DNA of 64,000 nt from Streptomyces violaceusniger Tu 4113 (GTDB taxonomy: Bacteria; Actinomycetota; Actinomycetes; Streptomycetales; Streptomycetaceae): positions 6,634,001 to 6,698,000 of the forward strand of contig NC_015957.1 in the NCBI RefSeq assembly GCF_000147815.2, in the 5' to 3' direction. Below are positions 17,158-25,794 of this stretch, piece by piece. Both the position numbers and the translations under genes were made by a program. The notes under the pieces were generated by a model. The model worked only from the letters and a program-made list of their open reading frames with translations. It was not told where the DNA came from and searched no databases. Position 1 is the stretch's first letter. Every line of letters begins with the position of its first letter.

Positions 17158-18699
17158 TCAGCACTCGGGCAGCCCGGGGAGGGGCTCGTCGTTGTTCCCG
17201 CCCTTGACGTAGACGACGCTCACATAGACATCGCGATGACCGTTGTCGTCGTCGGTCCTGGCCCACCACACGTTCGACCACGTGCCGTAGGTCTCCCGGC
17301 GGCCCAGGCTCTCCTGGCAGAAGAAGTAGTTCACGCCATGCTTGAGGGTGCCGACCGGCTCACCACCCTGGGTGTACGAGGTGGCGTCCCGCCACACCTC
17401 GCAGTCGTACCGACCGCCGCCGCTGCCGTGGCAGACGGGCGCGGCCCCCGAGGGCGGGGCCGATGAGCCCGCCGGGCCGCCTTGGTCGCCATTGCCGCCG
17501 TCCGGGGTGCGGGACGCGGACGGTGAGGCCGTGTCACCCGGCTCGGCGCCATCCTGCCCGGCCGTGCCGCTCGCCCCTCCGCCGCCCGGTGAGGCGGTCT
17601 CCCCAGGCCCCGCCGGCTCGCTCGGCGCGTCCTTGGTCCGCTCCGACGCCGAATCCTTCGTCGGCCCCGACGCCGTGCTGTGGTCATCGCCTGCGACCAG
17701 CGCGTACGTCACCCCGCCGGCGATGAGCACGACGGTGGCGGCGGCGGCCGCGATGAGCGCTCGGCGGCGCGGGCGGCGGGCCGAGGCCCGGCGGCGGGAC
17801 GGCCGCAGCGTCCGGTGCGGACGGGGGCCGCAGGCCCTGCGGCGTCCGCCCGGCGGCCACGTCCGCCAGCATCCGGCGCGCCTCGGCGGCGGACGGCCGC
17901 CCCCGCGGATCCTTGTCCATCAGCGCGTGCAACACGGGCGCCAGCGGCCCGGCCAGCCGCGGCTCGGGCAGCGGTTCGGTGACGATCGCGGTGAGGGTCG
18001 ACCATACGGAGGTGCGGCGGAACGGCGACGAGCCCTCCACCGCCGCGTACAGCGTCATCCCCAGCGCCCAGATGTCCGAGGCCGGGCTCGGGTCCTGCCC
18101 CTGGGCGCGCTCCGGTGCGAGATAGTCCAGGGAGCCGATCAGCTCGCCGCTGCGGGCAGCTTGGTGGTCGCGCCGTCCTCGGGCGCCTCCAGGCTGGCGA
18201 TGCCGAAGTCCGTAAGGACGACACGGCCCGCGCGGTCCAGCAGCACATTGCCGGGCTTCACATCCCGGTGCAGCACCCCGGCGTCATGGGCCGCGCCGAG
18301 CGCGTCCGCGACCTCGGCGCCGAGCCCCGCGGCCTCCCGGGGGTCGATGGTGCCGCGTTCGTCGATCACATCGTCGAGCGAGGGCCCGTCGATCAGCTCC
18401 ATGACGATGAGCGGCAGCCCGTCCTCCTCGGCCACATCGTGGACCGTGATCACCCCGGGGTGCCGGATCCGGGCCGCCGCCCGCGCCTCCCGCTGCATCC
18501 GGGTGCGCAGATCGGCCAGTTCGGCACTGGACGCGTCGGTATGGGCGCGCAGCACCTTGACCGCGACCTCCCGACCGAGCACCGCGTCCACGGCCCTGCA
18601 GACCACGCCCATGCCGCCCCGGCCGAGCCGGCCCGTCACCCGGTACCGCCCGCCCAGGAGCCTGCCGGACAGATCGCCGCCCATGTCCACCGGTGCCAC
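17158..18699 (-). pseudogene. PknB-type membrane Ser/Thr kinase with two compensating frameshifts
   Basis: Start GTG 18699 has GGGGGAG seven bases upstream. The N-lobe and active site are intact: P-loop GRLGRGGMGVV, VAVKVL, HRDVKPGN and TDFGIAS. The frame then stops at TGA 18139-18141. The C-lobe (DYLAPERAQG, WALGMTLYAAVEG) continues in another frame from about 18151. A transmembrane segment and a secreted tail (VLIAGGVTYALVAGDD onward, to Cys at the end) return to the first frame near 17822-17826, at a run of five G on the plus strand. The two shifts cancel, giving 513 residues if repaired. Either real decay or two sequencing errors would explain this. Confidence 0.75.
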
Positions 18700-18805
18700 C
18701 GCTCCGCTCCCCCTCGCGCTCTCCTCGGCCCCGCCTGGCCGCTGCCGGGCTTCAGGGCTTCGGGCTGAGGGCGAACAGCTTAGGGGGAGAGGGTGACAGC
18801 GGGAC

Positions 18806-19780
18806 TCAATCGCCGGTCGGATGCCCCGCCGCCGGGCCGAACCCCTCCAGCCGCGCCTCCTGCGCCGCCGCGGCGGCCGCGCCCACCAGCCCCGCGTCGG
18901 TGCCCATCTGTGCCGGGACGACCTCCAGTCCCTGGACGAACGACAGGGTCGCGTAGTCGCGCAGGGCGCGCCGCAGGGGCGTGAAGAGCACGTCCCCGGC
19001 GCCCGCCACCCCGCCGCCGATGACCGCCACCTCGATCTCGACGAGCGCGGCGGTCGCGGCGATTCCGGCGGCCAGGGCCTGGGCCGCCCGTTCGAAGGAG
19101 GCCCGCGCCACCGGGTCGCCGTCCCGCGCCGAGGCGGCGACGGCCTGGGCGCTGGTGTCGCCGTCCGGACCCGGGCGCCAGCCCCCGTCCAGAGCGCGGC
19201 GGGCGATGTTGGGACCGCTGGCGATCCGCTCCACGCAGCCGCGTCCGCCACAGGGGCACAGGTCCCCGTTCAGGTGCACGCTGATGTGGCCGATGTGCCC
19301 GGCATTGCCGGTCGGGCCCGGGTGCAGCAGGCCGCCCAGGACCAGCCCGCCGCCCACGCCGGTGGAGACCACCATGCACAGCGCGCTCTTACGGCCGCGC
19401 GCCGCGCCCTGCCAGTGCTCGGCGGCCGTCATCGCCGGCCCGTCGCCGACCAGCGTCAGCGGCAGTGCGCCGGTGGTCTCCCGGACCCCGGCGACCAGCG
19501 GGAAGTCACGCCAGCCGGGGATGTTGACGGGGCTGACGGTGCCCACGGAGGCGTCCACCGGGCCCGCGCTGCCGATGCCGACGGCGGCGACCCGCGACCA
19601 GTGCGCGGTGGCCGCGAGCTCCTTGAGCACGGCGGTGACCTGCCGCATGACCGTCGCGCCGTCTTCCTGGGCACGGGTGGCGCGGCGGGCCCGTGCGACC
19701 AGTTTTCCGCTCCCGTCCACCAGAGCGCCCGCGATCTTGGTCCCGCCGATGTCCAGTGCGGCGATGAGGTCACGTGGCAT
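18806..19780 (-). CDS. ROK-family sugar kinase (glucokinase-like)
   Basis: A cytoplasmic sugar kinase of 324 residues without an N-terminal HTH, so it is an enzyme rather than a regulator. The phosphate-binding motif ALDIGGTKIAGALVD is at the start. The zinc motif CPCGGRGCVERIASG is near residue 150, with the sugar-contacting Glu. It probably phosphorylates glucose, galactose-derived or amino sugars with ATP. It is divergent from the LacI regulator with a palindromic operator between them. Placement beside the galactosidase/importer locus suggests a role in the same sugar pathway (inference). Confidence 0.88.
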   Translation of the reverse strand: MPRDLIAALDIGGTKIAGALVDGSGKLVARARRATRAQEDGATVMRQVTAVLKELAATAHWSRVAAVGIGSAGPVDASVGTVSPVNIPGWRDFPLVAGVRETTGALPLTLVGDGPAMTAAEHWQGAARGRKSALCMVVSTGVGGGLVLGGLLHPGPTGNAGHIGHISVHLNGDLCPCGGRGCVERIASGPNIARRALDGGWRPGPDGDTSAQAVAASARDGDPVARASFERAAQALAAGIAATAALVEIEVAVIGGGVAGAGDVLFTPLRRALRDYATLSFVQGLEVVPAQMGTDAGLVGAAAAAAQEARLEGFGPAAGHPTGD

Positions 19781-19834
19781 AGGTGTCGACTCTCCTGGTG
19801 GGCATGCTGGTGGGCATGGACGTGTTCGGTGTGC

Positions 19835-19867
19835 GACAACAGTCTTCCCGCCGCTGACAACGTTGTC
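19835..19867. promoter_or_regulatory. LacI-type operator between sugar kinase and regulator
   Basis: GACAACGTTGTC (19856-19867) is a perfect 12-base palindrome with the central CG typical of LacI-family sites. An extra half-site GACAAC lies exactly 21 bases (two helical turns) upstream at 19835-19840. A -10-like TATGCT at 19875 follows, so binding would block transcription of the regulator and probably of the divergent kinase. Confidence 0.65.
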
Positions 19868-19925
19868 CAGGGGCTATGCTCGTCACTCCCTCCCCCACGA
19901 CGACCAGCGACGGGACGAGCGCACT

Positions 19926-20987
19926 GTGACCGACACCGCCCCGAGCACCGCCACACGCCGTTACGGCACCCGGCCCACTATGAAGGACGTCGCCGCACGG
20001 GCCGGAGTCGGCCTCAAAACCGTCTCCAGAGTGGTCAACGGCGAACCGGGCGTCACCCCCGACACCGAGCGCCGCGTCCAGGAGGCCATCACCGCACTCG
20101 GCTTCCGCCGCAACGACAGCGCCCGCATTCTGCGCAAGGGCCGTACGGCGAGCATCGGACTGGTCCTGGAGGATCTGGCCGACCCCTTCTACGGTCCGCT
20201 GAGCCGCGCCGTCGAGGAGATCGCCCGGGCCCATGGCGCACTGCTGATCAACGGATCCAGCGCGGAGGACCCCGAGCGCGAGCAGGAGCTGGTGCTCGCC
20301 CTGTGCGCGCGCCGGGTCGACGGCCTCGTCATCATCCCGGCCGGCCGTGACCACCGCTATCTGGCCCCCGAGATGGCGGCCGGGGTCGCCACCGTCTTCG
20401 TCGACCGCCCCGCGGGCCGTGTCGACGCCGACGCCGTCCTCTCCGACAGCTTCGGCGGTTCCCGCGACGCCGTCGCCCATCTGATCGCCCACGGCCACCG
20501 CCGGATCGGGTTCCTCGGCGACCTGCCGGGCATCCACACCGCCGCCGAGCGGCTGCGCGGCTACCACGCGGCGATGAGCGACGCCGGACTGCCGGTCCAT
20601 GACGCCTGGGTCTCGCCCGGCCCCACCGATCCGGAGCGGGTCCGGGCCGCGGCCACCGCGATGCTGAACGCCACCGAGCCGGTCACCGCGCTCTTCGCGG
20701 GCAACAACCGGGTCACGGTCACGGTCGTACGGGTCCTGGCCGAGCGCCCCGCGCCCGCCGCGCCGGTGGCCCTCGTCGGCTTCGACGACTTCGAGCTCGC
20801 CGATCTGCTCTCCCCCGGGATCACCGTCATAGCCCAGGACTCGGCCCAGCTCGGCCGCACCGCCGCCGATCTGCTCTTCCGTCGCCTCGACGGCGCGAGT
20901 GGGGACCCCCAGCGGGTCGTGCTGCCGACCCGGCTGATCCCGCGCGGCTCCGGCGAACTGCCCCCGCCCGCGACGTCCACACCCTGA
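19926..20987 (+). CDS. LacI-family transcriptional regulator
   Basis: A regulator of about 353 residues. The N-terminal HTH reads TMKDVAARAGVGLKTVSRVV, followed by the hinge region (NDSARILRKGRTASIG). The rest is the periplasmic-binding-like effector domain that binds a sugar. The open frame extends far upstream, but that part overlaps the divergent kinase and has no protein character; GTG 19926 is the sensible start. A perfect palindrome sits 58 bases upstream. It likely controls the divergent kinase and may control the nearby galactoside genes. Confidence 0.9.
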   Translation: MTDTAPSTATRRYGTRPTMKDVAARAGVGLKTVSRVVNGEPGVTPDTERRVQEAITALGFRRNDSARILRKGRTASIGLVLEDLADPFYGPLSRAVEEIARAHGALLINGSSAEDPEREQELVLALCARRVDGLVIIPAGRDHRYLAPEMAAGVATVFVDRPAGRVDADAVLSDSFGGSRDAVAHLIAHGHRRIGFLGDLPGIHTAAERLRGYHAAMSDAGLPVHDAWVSPGPTDPERVRAAATAMLNATEPVTALFAGNNRVTVTVVRVLAERPAPAAPVALVGFDDFELADLLSPGITVIAQDSAQLGRTAADLLFRRLDGASGDPQRVVLPTRLIPRGSGELPPPATSTP

Positions 20988-21000
20988 CCCCAGCGGCTGG

Positions 21001-21017
21001 GCCGTTCCCCGAACGGC
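21001..21017 (+). terminator. Short terminator hairpin after the LacI gene
   Basis: GCCGTTC-CCC-GAACGGC: seven perfect pairs with a 3-base loop, followed by GCGTTTCC. It lies 13 bases after the stop codon. Confidence 0.55.
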
Positions 21018-21129
21018 GCGTTTCCCCCGAACGCCTGAACGGCCCCGCTCCGGTTGCCCCGGCCCCCCACCGCCCCGAGGGTGGATGCGGACGGCCCGGG
21101 ACCCCGGCCGGCGGAACGAGGGAGACGCG

Positions 21130-21582
21130 ATGAGCAGGCGCCGAACGCGGACGATCTGCGCGGTGAGCCTCATGGCCGTGCTGGCGCCGGCCGCCGTCGG
21201 CTGTTCGGACGGCGGGGGCACCCCGTCGTCCGAAGTGTCCCGGGCCTCCGCCGCCATCGCCTCCGCGAGGTCGTCGGCCCAGGCCGAGCTGGGCAAGATC
21301 AAGGGCGGCTCCCAGGCCAAGCGCGAGGTGAAGGCCGGCCGGGTGTCCCGCGACGGCGCGGGACGGTCCGTGGCACCGCTGACCGTGACCAACCGGGGCA
21401 AGCACACGGCCAACTACGCCATTGAGGTCAACTTCCGCGACGCGGACGGGGACTTGGTCGACGCCGTCGTCCTGCACCTGTCCAAGGTGCCCCCGCACCA
21501 GCCCACCAAGGCCACGGCCCACAGCCACCGCAAGCTCACCGGCCACATCACGGCGCAGGTGGGCACCGCGGTGCGGTACTGA
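21130..21582 (+). CDS. Small lipoprotein with FxLYD-like domain
   Basis: A lipoprotein of about 150 residues. ATG 21130 has a GAGGGAGA ribosome site; the in-frame start at 21085 lies before it. The signal sequence ends in a lipobox (PAAVGC), so Cys ~20 is lipidated and the protein sits on the outer face of the membrane. The C-terminal part (PLTVTNRGKHTANYAIEVNF onward) resembles the FxLYD beta-sandwich found in secreted actinobacterial proteins. No function is known. It is convergent with the SHOCT protein. Confidence 0.7.
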   Translation: MSRRRTRTICAVSLMAVLAPAAVGCSDGGGTPSSEVSRASAAIASARSSAQAELGKIKGGSQAKREVKAGRVSRDGAGRSVAPLTVTNRGKHTANYAIEVNFRDADGDLVDAVVLHLSKVPPHQPTKATAHSHRKLTGHITAQVGTAVRY

Positions 21583-21605
21583 TCACCGCGGTGCCGATGG
21601 TTCGT

Positions 21606-21989
21606 TCAAGCGGCCAGGACCTTGGCCTTGGCCCGTTCGTACTCCTCGGGCGTGAGGTCGCCGTGGTTCTTGAGCTCCACGAGGTGCTCGAGCTCCTCCG
21701 CCCGGCCGGTGGTACCGGTCGTGCGCACGAACTCCCGGAAGTCCTTCTCCGCCTGCTCCGCACGCTTCATCTCGCGCATGCCCATCCCCCGCCCCCGTGC
21801 CACCAGGTACACGATGACGCCGAGGAAGGGCAGCAGGAGGGCGAAGACGGTCCAGCCCGCCTTGGCCCAGCCGCTCAGCGAGTCGTCACGGAAGAGGTCG
21901 GTGAAGACACGGAACAGAAGCGCCAGCCAGAGGATCCAGAGAAAGACCCACATCGTGGTCAGGAAAACATTCAGCAGTGGGTAGTCCAT
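21606..21989 (-). CDS. PLDc_N / SHOCT-domain membrane protein
   Basis: A protein of about 127 residues. ATG 21989 has GGGAGG upstream. Two hydrophobic segments (about residues 6-30 and 42-62) form a PLDc_N-like membrane part (GWTVFALLLPFLGVIVYLVA). The C-terminus is a SHOCT motif (LVELKNHGDLTPEEYERAKA), a short helical hairpin found in many bacterial proteins and thought to mediate oligomerisation. Proteins of this build are common in Streptomyces and of unknown role. Confidence 0.8.
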   Translation of the reverse strand: MDYPLLNVFLTTMWVFLWILWLALLFRVFTDLFRDDSLSGWAKAGWTVFALLLPFLGVIVYLVARGRGMGMREMKRAEQAEKDFREFVRTTGTTGRAEELEHLVELKNHGDLTPEEYERAKAKVLAA

Positions 21990-22127
21990 CGTCAGCCTCC
22001 CGTCGGCCACGCCCGGCGCGGCCGTGAGCACCCCGCCGGGCCCCACTCCTTCAGCTTACGGCGCCACGGTCGGCGCAGCGCCGGATGCCGTGGCGGCGGG
22101 CGGTGCGTAGAAAGGGGAGTCGGGAGG

Positions 22128-22796
22128 GTGATCGGGCGACGAGGGCTGGAAGGGCAGGCGGTCGTGGATCTCCAGATTCTTCCCTTGGCCGTCACCATGA
22201 TGGCCGGCCCTCAGATCGTGGCCGCGGTCATCCTGGTGACCACCGCGCGTCCGGTGCGGGTGTCCCTGGCGTTTCTGCTCGGGGTGGCGGTCGCGACCGC
22301 GGCGGGGGTCGCCCTCGCCCGGGGGCTGTGCGGGCTGCTGGGGCAGGTGGTCTCGCCGGGCAGCCCGGCCGACCGGGGATCGGCCGCGTCGGTCGTACAG
22401 CTCGTGCTGGTGGGGCTGTTGGCACTGGTCGCTGTCAAGAACGTGGTGAAGCGGCGGACGGTCGAGCCGCCGAAGTGGCTGGGCGCGCTGATGGAAGCCG
22501 GTCCCCGTAAGGCGCTCACGACCGGCTTGCTGATCATCCTGCTCATGCCGTCCGACATCGTGGTCATGCTGACCGTAGGAGCCAATCTGGAGCAGCACCG
22601 GGCGGGGTTGGCGGCGGCGCTGCCGTTCATCGCCGCCACCGTACTGATCGCGGCGCTGCCGCTGCTGGGCTACCTCCTCCTCGGCGACCGGGCGCGGCGC
22701 GCGATGCCCCGGCTCCGGGAGTGGCTCGCCACCCATAGCTGGGTGGTCAATGCCGCCGCATGCCTGATCTTCATCGTGCTCATCCTGACCCCCTGA
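22128..22796 (+). CDS. GAP/Sap-family membrane protein (LysE-like fold)
   Basis: An integral membrane protein of about 222 residues with six hydrophobic segments. The first (LQILPLAVTMMAGPQIVAAV) and the central helix break before LIILLMPSDIVVMLTVG match the GAP/Sap family, related to mycobacterial lipid-export accessory proteins. GTG 22128 has AAGGGGAG eight bases upstream. GTG 22164 would start closer to the first helix and is a reasonable alternative. Substrate unknown. It converges on the four-helix membrane protein at 22834. Confidence 0.75.
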   Translation: MIGRRGLEGQAVVDLQILPLAVTMMAGPQIVAAVILVTTARPVRVSLAFLLGVAVATAAGVALARGLCGLLGQVVSPGSPADRGSAASVVQLVLVGLLALVAVKNVVKRRTVEPPKWLGALMEAGPRKALTTGLLIILLMPSDIVVMLTVGANLEQHRAGLAAALPFIAATVLIAALPLLGYLLLGDRARRAMPRLREWLATHSWVVNAAACLIFIVLILTP

Positions 22797-22833
22797 CGGC
22801 CTGGCCCTCTGCCCCCTTGGCGGCCTGAGGCCC

Positions 22834-24045
22834 CTAACGGCTCCTGCCGTGCGCCCCCGTGCGGCCCATGGCGGCCAGGAGGGCGATCACCGCGAGGGCG
22901 GCCAGCAGGATCAGCACCAGGAAGAGCACCGTCAGCACGGTGGGGTGGTTCCACAGGGCGAACACCGCGACCGGCACCAGCAGGGCCGCCGTCGTCAGTC
23001 CCCGCCGGTGGTCCGCGGTCCAGATACCGGCCTGGCCGGTACGCATCCCGTGGGACGCGCCCCAGCGGGCCGCGCTGTCGGCGAGGACCTCCGCCGTGCC
23101 GCGTACCGTGCTCGGCAGCCGCCCCGGGCCGACCAGATAGGCGCCGAGCGCGACCACGACGCCGAGCACCAGCACGGTGAGCACGGTGACCCGCAGAAAG
23201 CGCACCACCGTGTCGAAGAGGACCGAGGCGGCCTCCCTGGACAGCACGCTCACCGGCACATGGTCGAGGTAGTAGCCCCGGCCCACCGCGAGGGCCAGCG
23301 CCAGGGCGAGGGAGGCGAGCGCGGTGCCCAGGGCCGCGCGGGCGAGCGCCCGGCGGCGCCGGTGGGCGAGCAGCACTCCGGTGCCGCCGAGGGTCACCGT
23401 CAGCGCGGGCAGCCAGTTGCCCGCCAGGTCGAGGAAGCGCGCCGACCGTCTGATGGTGTCGAGCCGGTCGGAGTGGAAGAGGACGAGCCGCTGGTGGATG
23501 TCGGGGATGCCGGTCACCGCGGGGAGCCCGGCGTCCACCAGTTGCTGTCTGACCCGCTCCACGGCGGCGCCGACGTTGAGGGTGACGGTGTGCCCCTCGA
23601 CGCCGACCGGCCCGCCGCCCTTGCCGGTGAGGGCGCCCACGACGGCGGTGTGGGCGGCCCGGTTGGCGCCGGTCCACACGGCGGGGAACTGCTCACTGCG
23701 CACGATATGGGCCGCCACCTTCCGCACCGCCTGGTCCAGGGCCGAGTCCAACTGCGGGGCCAGCCCTTCGATGGTGTCGGCGGCCTGTTCCGGGAGGCCG
23801 TGGGCGCGCAGCCAGGAAGCGATGTCGGCGGTGACCTCGCGGCTGTTGTGGCGGATGTCGACGGCCTCGCTGACCTGGTCCACGGCGGTGTCCTGGATCG
23901 CCGGGTCCTTCGCCAACGGGGCGACCGTCGCCACGTAGCGGTCGGTGTCCAGGACGATGTCGTGGACCCACACCGTCAGCACGGACACCGGTACGAGCAG
24001 GCAACCGAGCAGGATCAGCAGGGCCGACACGGCGCTTCTGGCCAT
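22834..24045 (-). CDS. Membrane protein with large extracytoplasmic loop, unknown function
   Basis: A protein of 403 residues. One N-terminal helix (residues 5-27) is followed by about 170 mostly soluble residues (TDRYVATVAPLAKDPAIQDT onward) that probably lie outside the membrane. Then come several helices: about 210-228, 237-262, 280-305 and a pair at 345-392. The pattern matches actinobacterial integral membrane proteins with no assigned role. The start has GGGAGATGGG upstream. No operon partner is evident. Confidence 0.75.
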   Translation of the reverse strand: MARSAVSALLILLGCLLVPVSVLTVWVHDIVLDTDRYVATVAPLAKDPAIQDTAVDQVSEAVDIRHNSREVTADIASWLRAHGLPEQAADTIEGLAPQLDSALDQAVRKVAAHIVRSEQFPAVWTGANRAAHTAVVGALTGKGGGPVGVEGHTVTLNVGAAVERVRQQLVDAGLPAVTGIPDIHQRLVLFHSDRLDTIRRSARFLDLAGNWLPALTVTLGGTGVLLAHRRRRALARAALGTALASLALALALAVGRGYYLDHVPVSVLSREAASVLFDTVVRFLRVTVLTVLVLGVVVALGAYLVGPGRLPSTVRGTAEVLADSAARWGASHGMRTGQAGIWTADHRRGLTTAALLVPVAVFALWNHPTVLTVLFLVLILLAALAVIALLAAMGRTGAHGRSR

Positions 24046-24231
24046 GAACCCATCTCCCGCCTTCCCCGGCGGGGCCGCATCCCGGGTGACACGTGCGGGT
24101 GAGCGGATATGGCCAAGCGGATCAGCGGGCCCGGCGGCCCGGGTGCAACTGTGGGCTCCGGCGCGACGGTCTCCAGCGGACGGGCGGGCTCAGTCGGGCC
24201 CATGGGCTCCTGCGAGTCGACAAGTGCCCAC

Positions 24232-24303
24232 CGATCCGCGGGCTCCAACAGACCCGCAGGCTCCGGCAGATCAGCAGGCTCCCGCCGATCAGCAGGCCCC
24301 GGC
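24232..24303. repeat. Four tandem copies of an 18-bp unit
   Basis: Units start at 24232, 24250, 24268 and 24286, with the consensus (A/C)GATCAGCAGGCTCC(G/C)GC. In one plus-strand frame they would read Ala-Pro-Ala-Asp-Gln-Gln repeats, but no credible gene contains them. They lie between the membrane-protein start (24045) and the DUF6986 stop (24324). Confidence 0.7.
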
Positions 24304-24323
24304 GGACCCGCCGACTGCCGAGG

Positions 24324-25613
24324 TCAGGAGACGGCCGGGGCCCGCCCCGCCAGCGCGTCGAGTTCGGCGCGGCCCAGGCCGGTCAGCCGCTCGACCTCGG
24401 CGCCGTCGAGGGCCCGGCAGTCCAGCCCGCGCACCAGATGGCCGCTGAGCGCCTTGGCGGTGGCCGGTTCGTCGGCGATGCCGGTGCCTTGGGCCGTACG
24501 GTCCACATACGCGGCGAGCCGCTCCGCCGCGGCCTCCAGGCCCTCGCGGTAGAACGCGTAGACGGCGGCGTAGCGGGTGGGGAGGTGGCCGGGGTGCATG
24601 TCCCAGCCCTGGTAGTACGCGCGCGCCAATGACCGCCGGACCAGGCCGTGGTGGAGCCGCCAGGCGTCGTGGACCCGCTCGGTGGGGCCGATGGGCAGGA
24701 CGTTGGTCGAGCCGTCCGAGAGCCGTACTCCGGTACCGGCGGCGGCGACCTGCATCACCGCCTTGGCGTGGTCGGCGACGGGGTGGTCCATGGACTGGTG
24801 GGCGGCGCCGACCCCGCAGGAGGCGCTGTAGTCGAAGGTGCCGTAGTGCAGTCCGGTGGCGCGCCCCTCCGCGGCGTCGATCATTCGGGCGACGGTGGCC
24901 CGGCCGTCGGAGCCGAGGATGGCCTGGGTGGTCTCGATCTGGATCTCGAAGCCGATGCGGCCCGGGGCGAGCCCGCGCGCCTTCTCGAACTCCTCGCACA
25001 GCCGGACCATCGCGGTGACCTGCTCCGCGTACGTCACCTTGGGCAGAGTGAGCACCAGGCCGTCCGGCAGTCCGCCGGCCGCCATGAGCCCGGTAAGGAA
25101 GATGTCGAGGGTGCGGATGCCCCGGTCGCGTACGGCGGCCTCCATGCACTTCATGCGGATGCCCGCACAGGGCGGCGCGCCGCCCTCGGCGCAGGCGGCC
25201 GCGAGAAGCGAGGCGGCGCGGGCGGCCGCGGCGTCCTCCTCGGCGTCGGGGCGCGGGCCGTAGCCGTCCTCGAAGTCGATGCGCAGATCCTCCACGGGCT
25301 CGCGCTCCAGCTTGGCCCGCACCCGGGTGTGGACGGGTTCGGCGAGGTCCTCGGGGAGGCCGAGGACGGCGGCGAAGGAGTCGGCGTCGGGGGCGTGCTG
25401 GTCGAGGGCCGCCAGCGCCTGGTCGCCCCAGTCGCGCGCGGTGGTGGCGGTGAGGAGGTCGCCGGGCACGTAGACGGTGTGAACGGGCTGGCGGGTGCCC
25501 GGGTCGCCGGGGTAGCGGCGGGCGAGTTCGGCGTCGACGGTGGCGAGTGAGTCGGCGATGGACGCCCTTACGGCACCGGGCAGGCTGGTCGGCACGGTCT
25601 CCTGAGGCTTCAT
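24324..25613 (-). CDS. HpcH/HpaI aldolase/citrate-lyase-like protein (DUF6986)
   Basis: A cytoplasmic protein of 429 residues with a citrate-lyase-beta-like TIM barrel. Recognisable parts are DLRIDFEDGYGPRPDAEEDA (acidic metal-binding region), a downstream Glu motif in FEIQIETTQAILG and the strand LHYGTFDYSASCGVG. This suggests a Mg-dependent aldolase or lyase acting on an oxo-acid or CoA ester. Actinobacterial members are unassigned. It stands alone behind a strong terminator that isolates it from the ETF operon. Confidence 0.75.
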   Translation of the reverse strand: MKPQETVPTSLPGAVRASIADSLATVDAELARRYPGDPGTRQPVHTVYVPGDLLTATTARDWGDQALAALDQHAPDADSFAAVLGLPEDLAEPVHTRVRAKLEREPVEDLRIDFEDGYGPRPDAEEDAAAARAASLLAAACAEGGAPPCAGIRMKCMEAAVRDRGIRTLDIFLTGLMAAGGLPDGLVLTLPKVTYAEQVTAMVRLCEEFEKARGLAPGRIGFEIQIETTQAILGSDGRATVARMIDAAEGRATGLHYGTFDYSASCGVGAAHQSMDHPVADHAKAVMQVAAAGTGVRLSDGSTNVLPIGPTERVHDAWRLHHGLVRRSLARAYYQGWDMHPGHLPTRYAAVYAFYREGLEAAAERLAAYVDRTAQGTGIADEPATAKALSGHLVRGLDCRALDGAEVERLTGLGRAELDALAGRAPAVS

Positions 25614-25731
25614 GTCCGCTCCTCCGTCCTTCCCGCCGCATCCAGCTTGTTTCCACGTTACGGAAACGATGATCCGTAGCGCGAAGTTATCCGGGCGCTC
25701 GACGGCTGGTCAACACCCCCTTCGGCAGACC

Positions 25732-25766
25732 TGAGGCCTCGTACGCGCATCGCGTACGAGGCCTCA
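25732..25766 (-). terminator. Very strong terminator hairpin after ETF operon
   Basis: TGAGGCCTCGTACGCG (25732-25747) and CGCGTACGAGGCCTCA (25751-25766) pair over 16 perfect bases with a CAT loop. It begins 28 bases after the etfA stop and is the strongest hairpin I saw in the window. Confidence 0.8.
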
Positions 25767-25794
25767 CGGAACGTCCTGCGGGGATCGCGGAGGA

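Noticed and set aside
24093..24632. Plus-strand frame containing the 18-bp repeats
   Set aside because: Arg/Gln/Pro repeats only, running antisense into DUF6986; more likely a by-product of the repeat.
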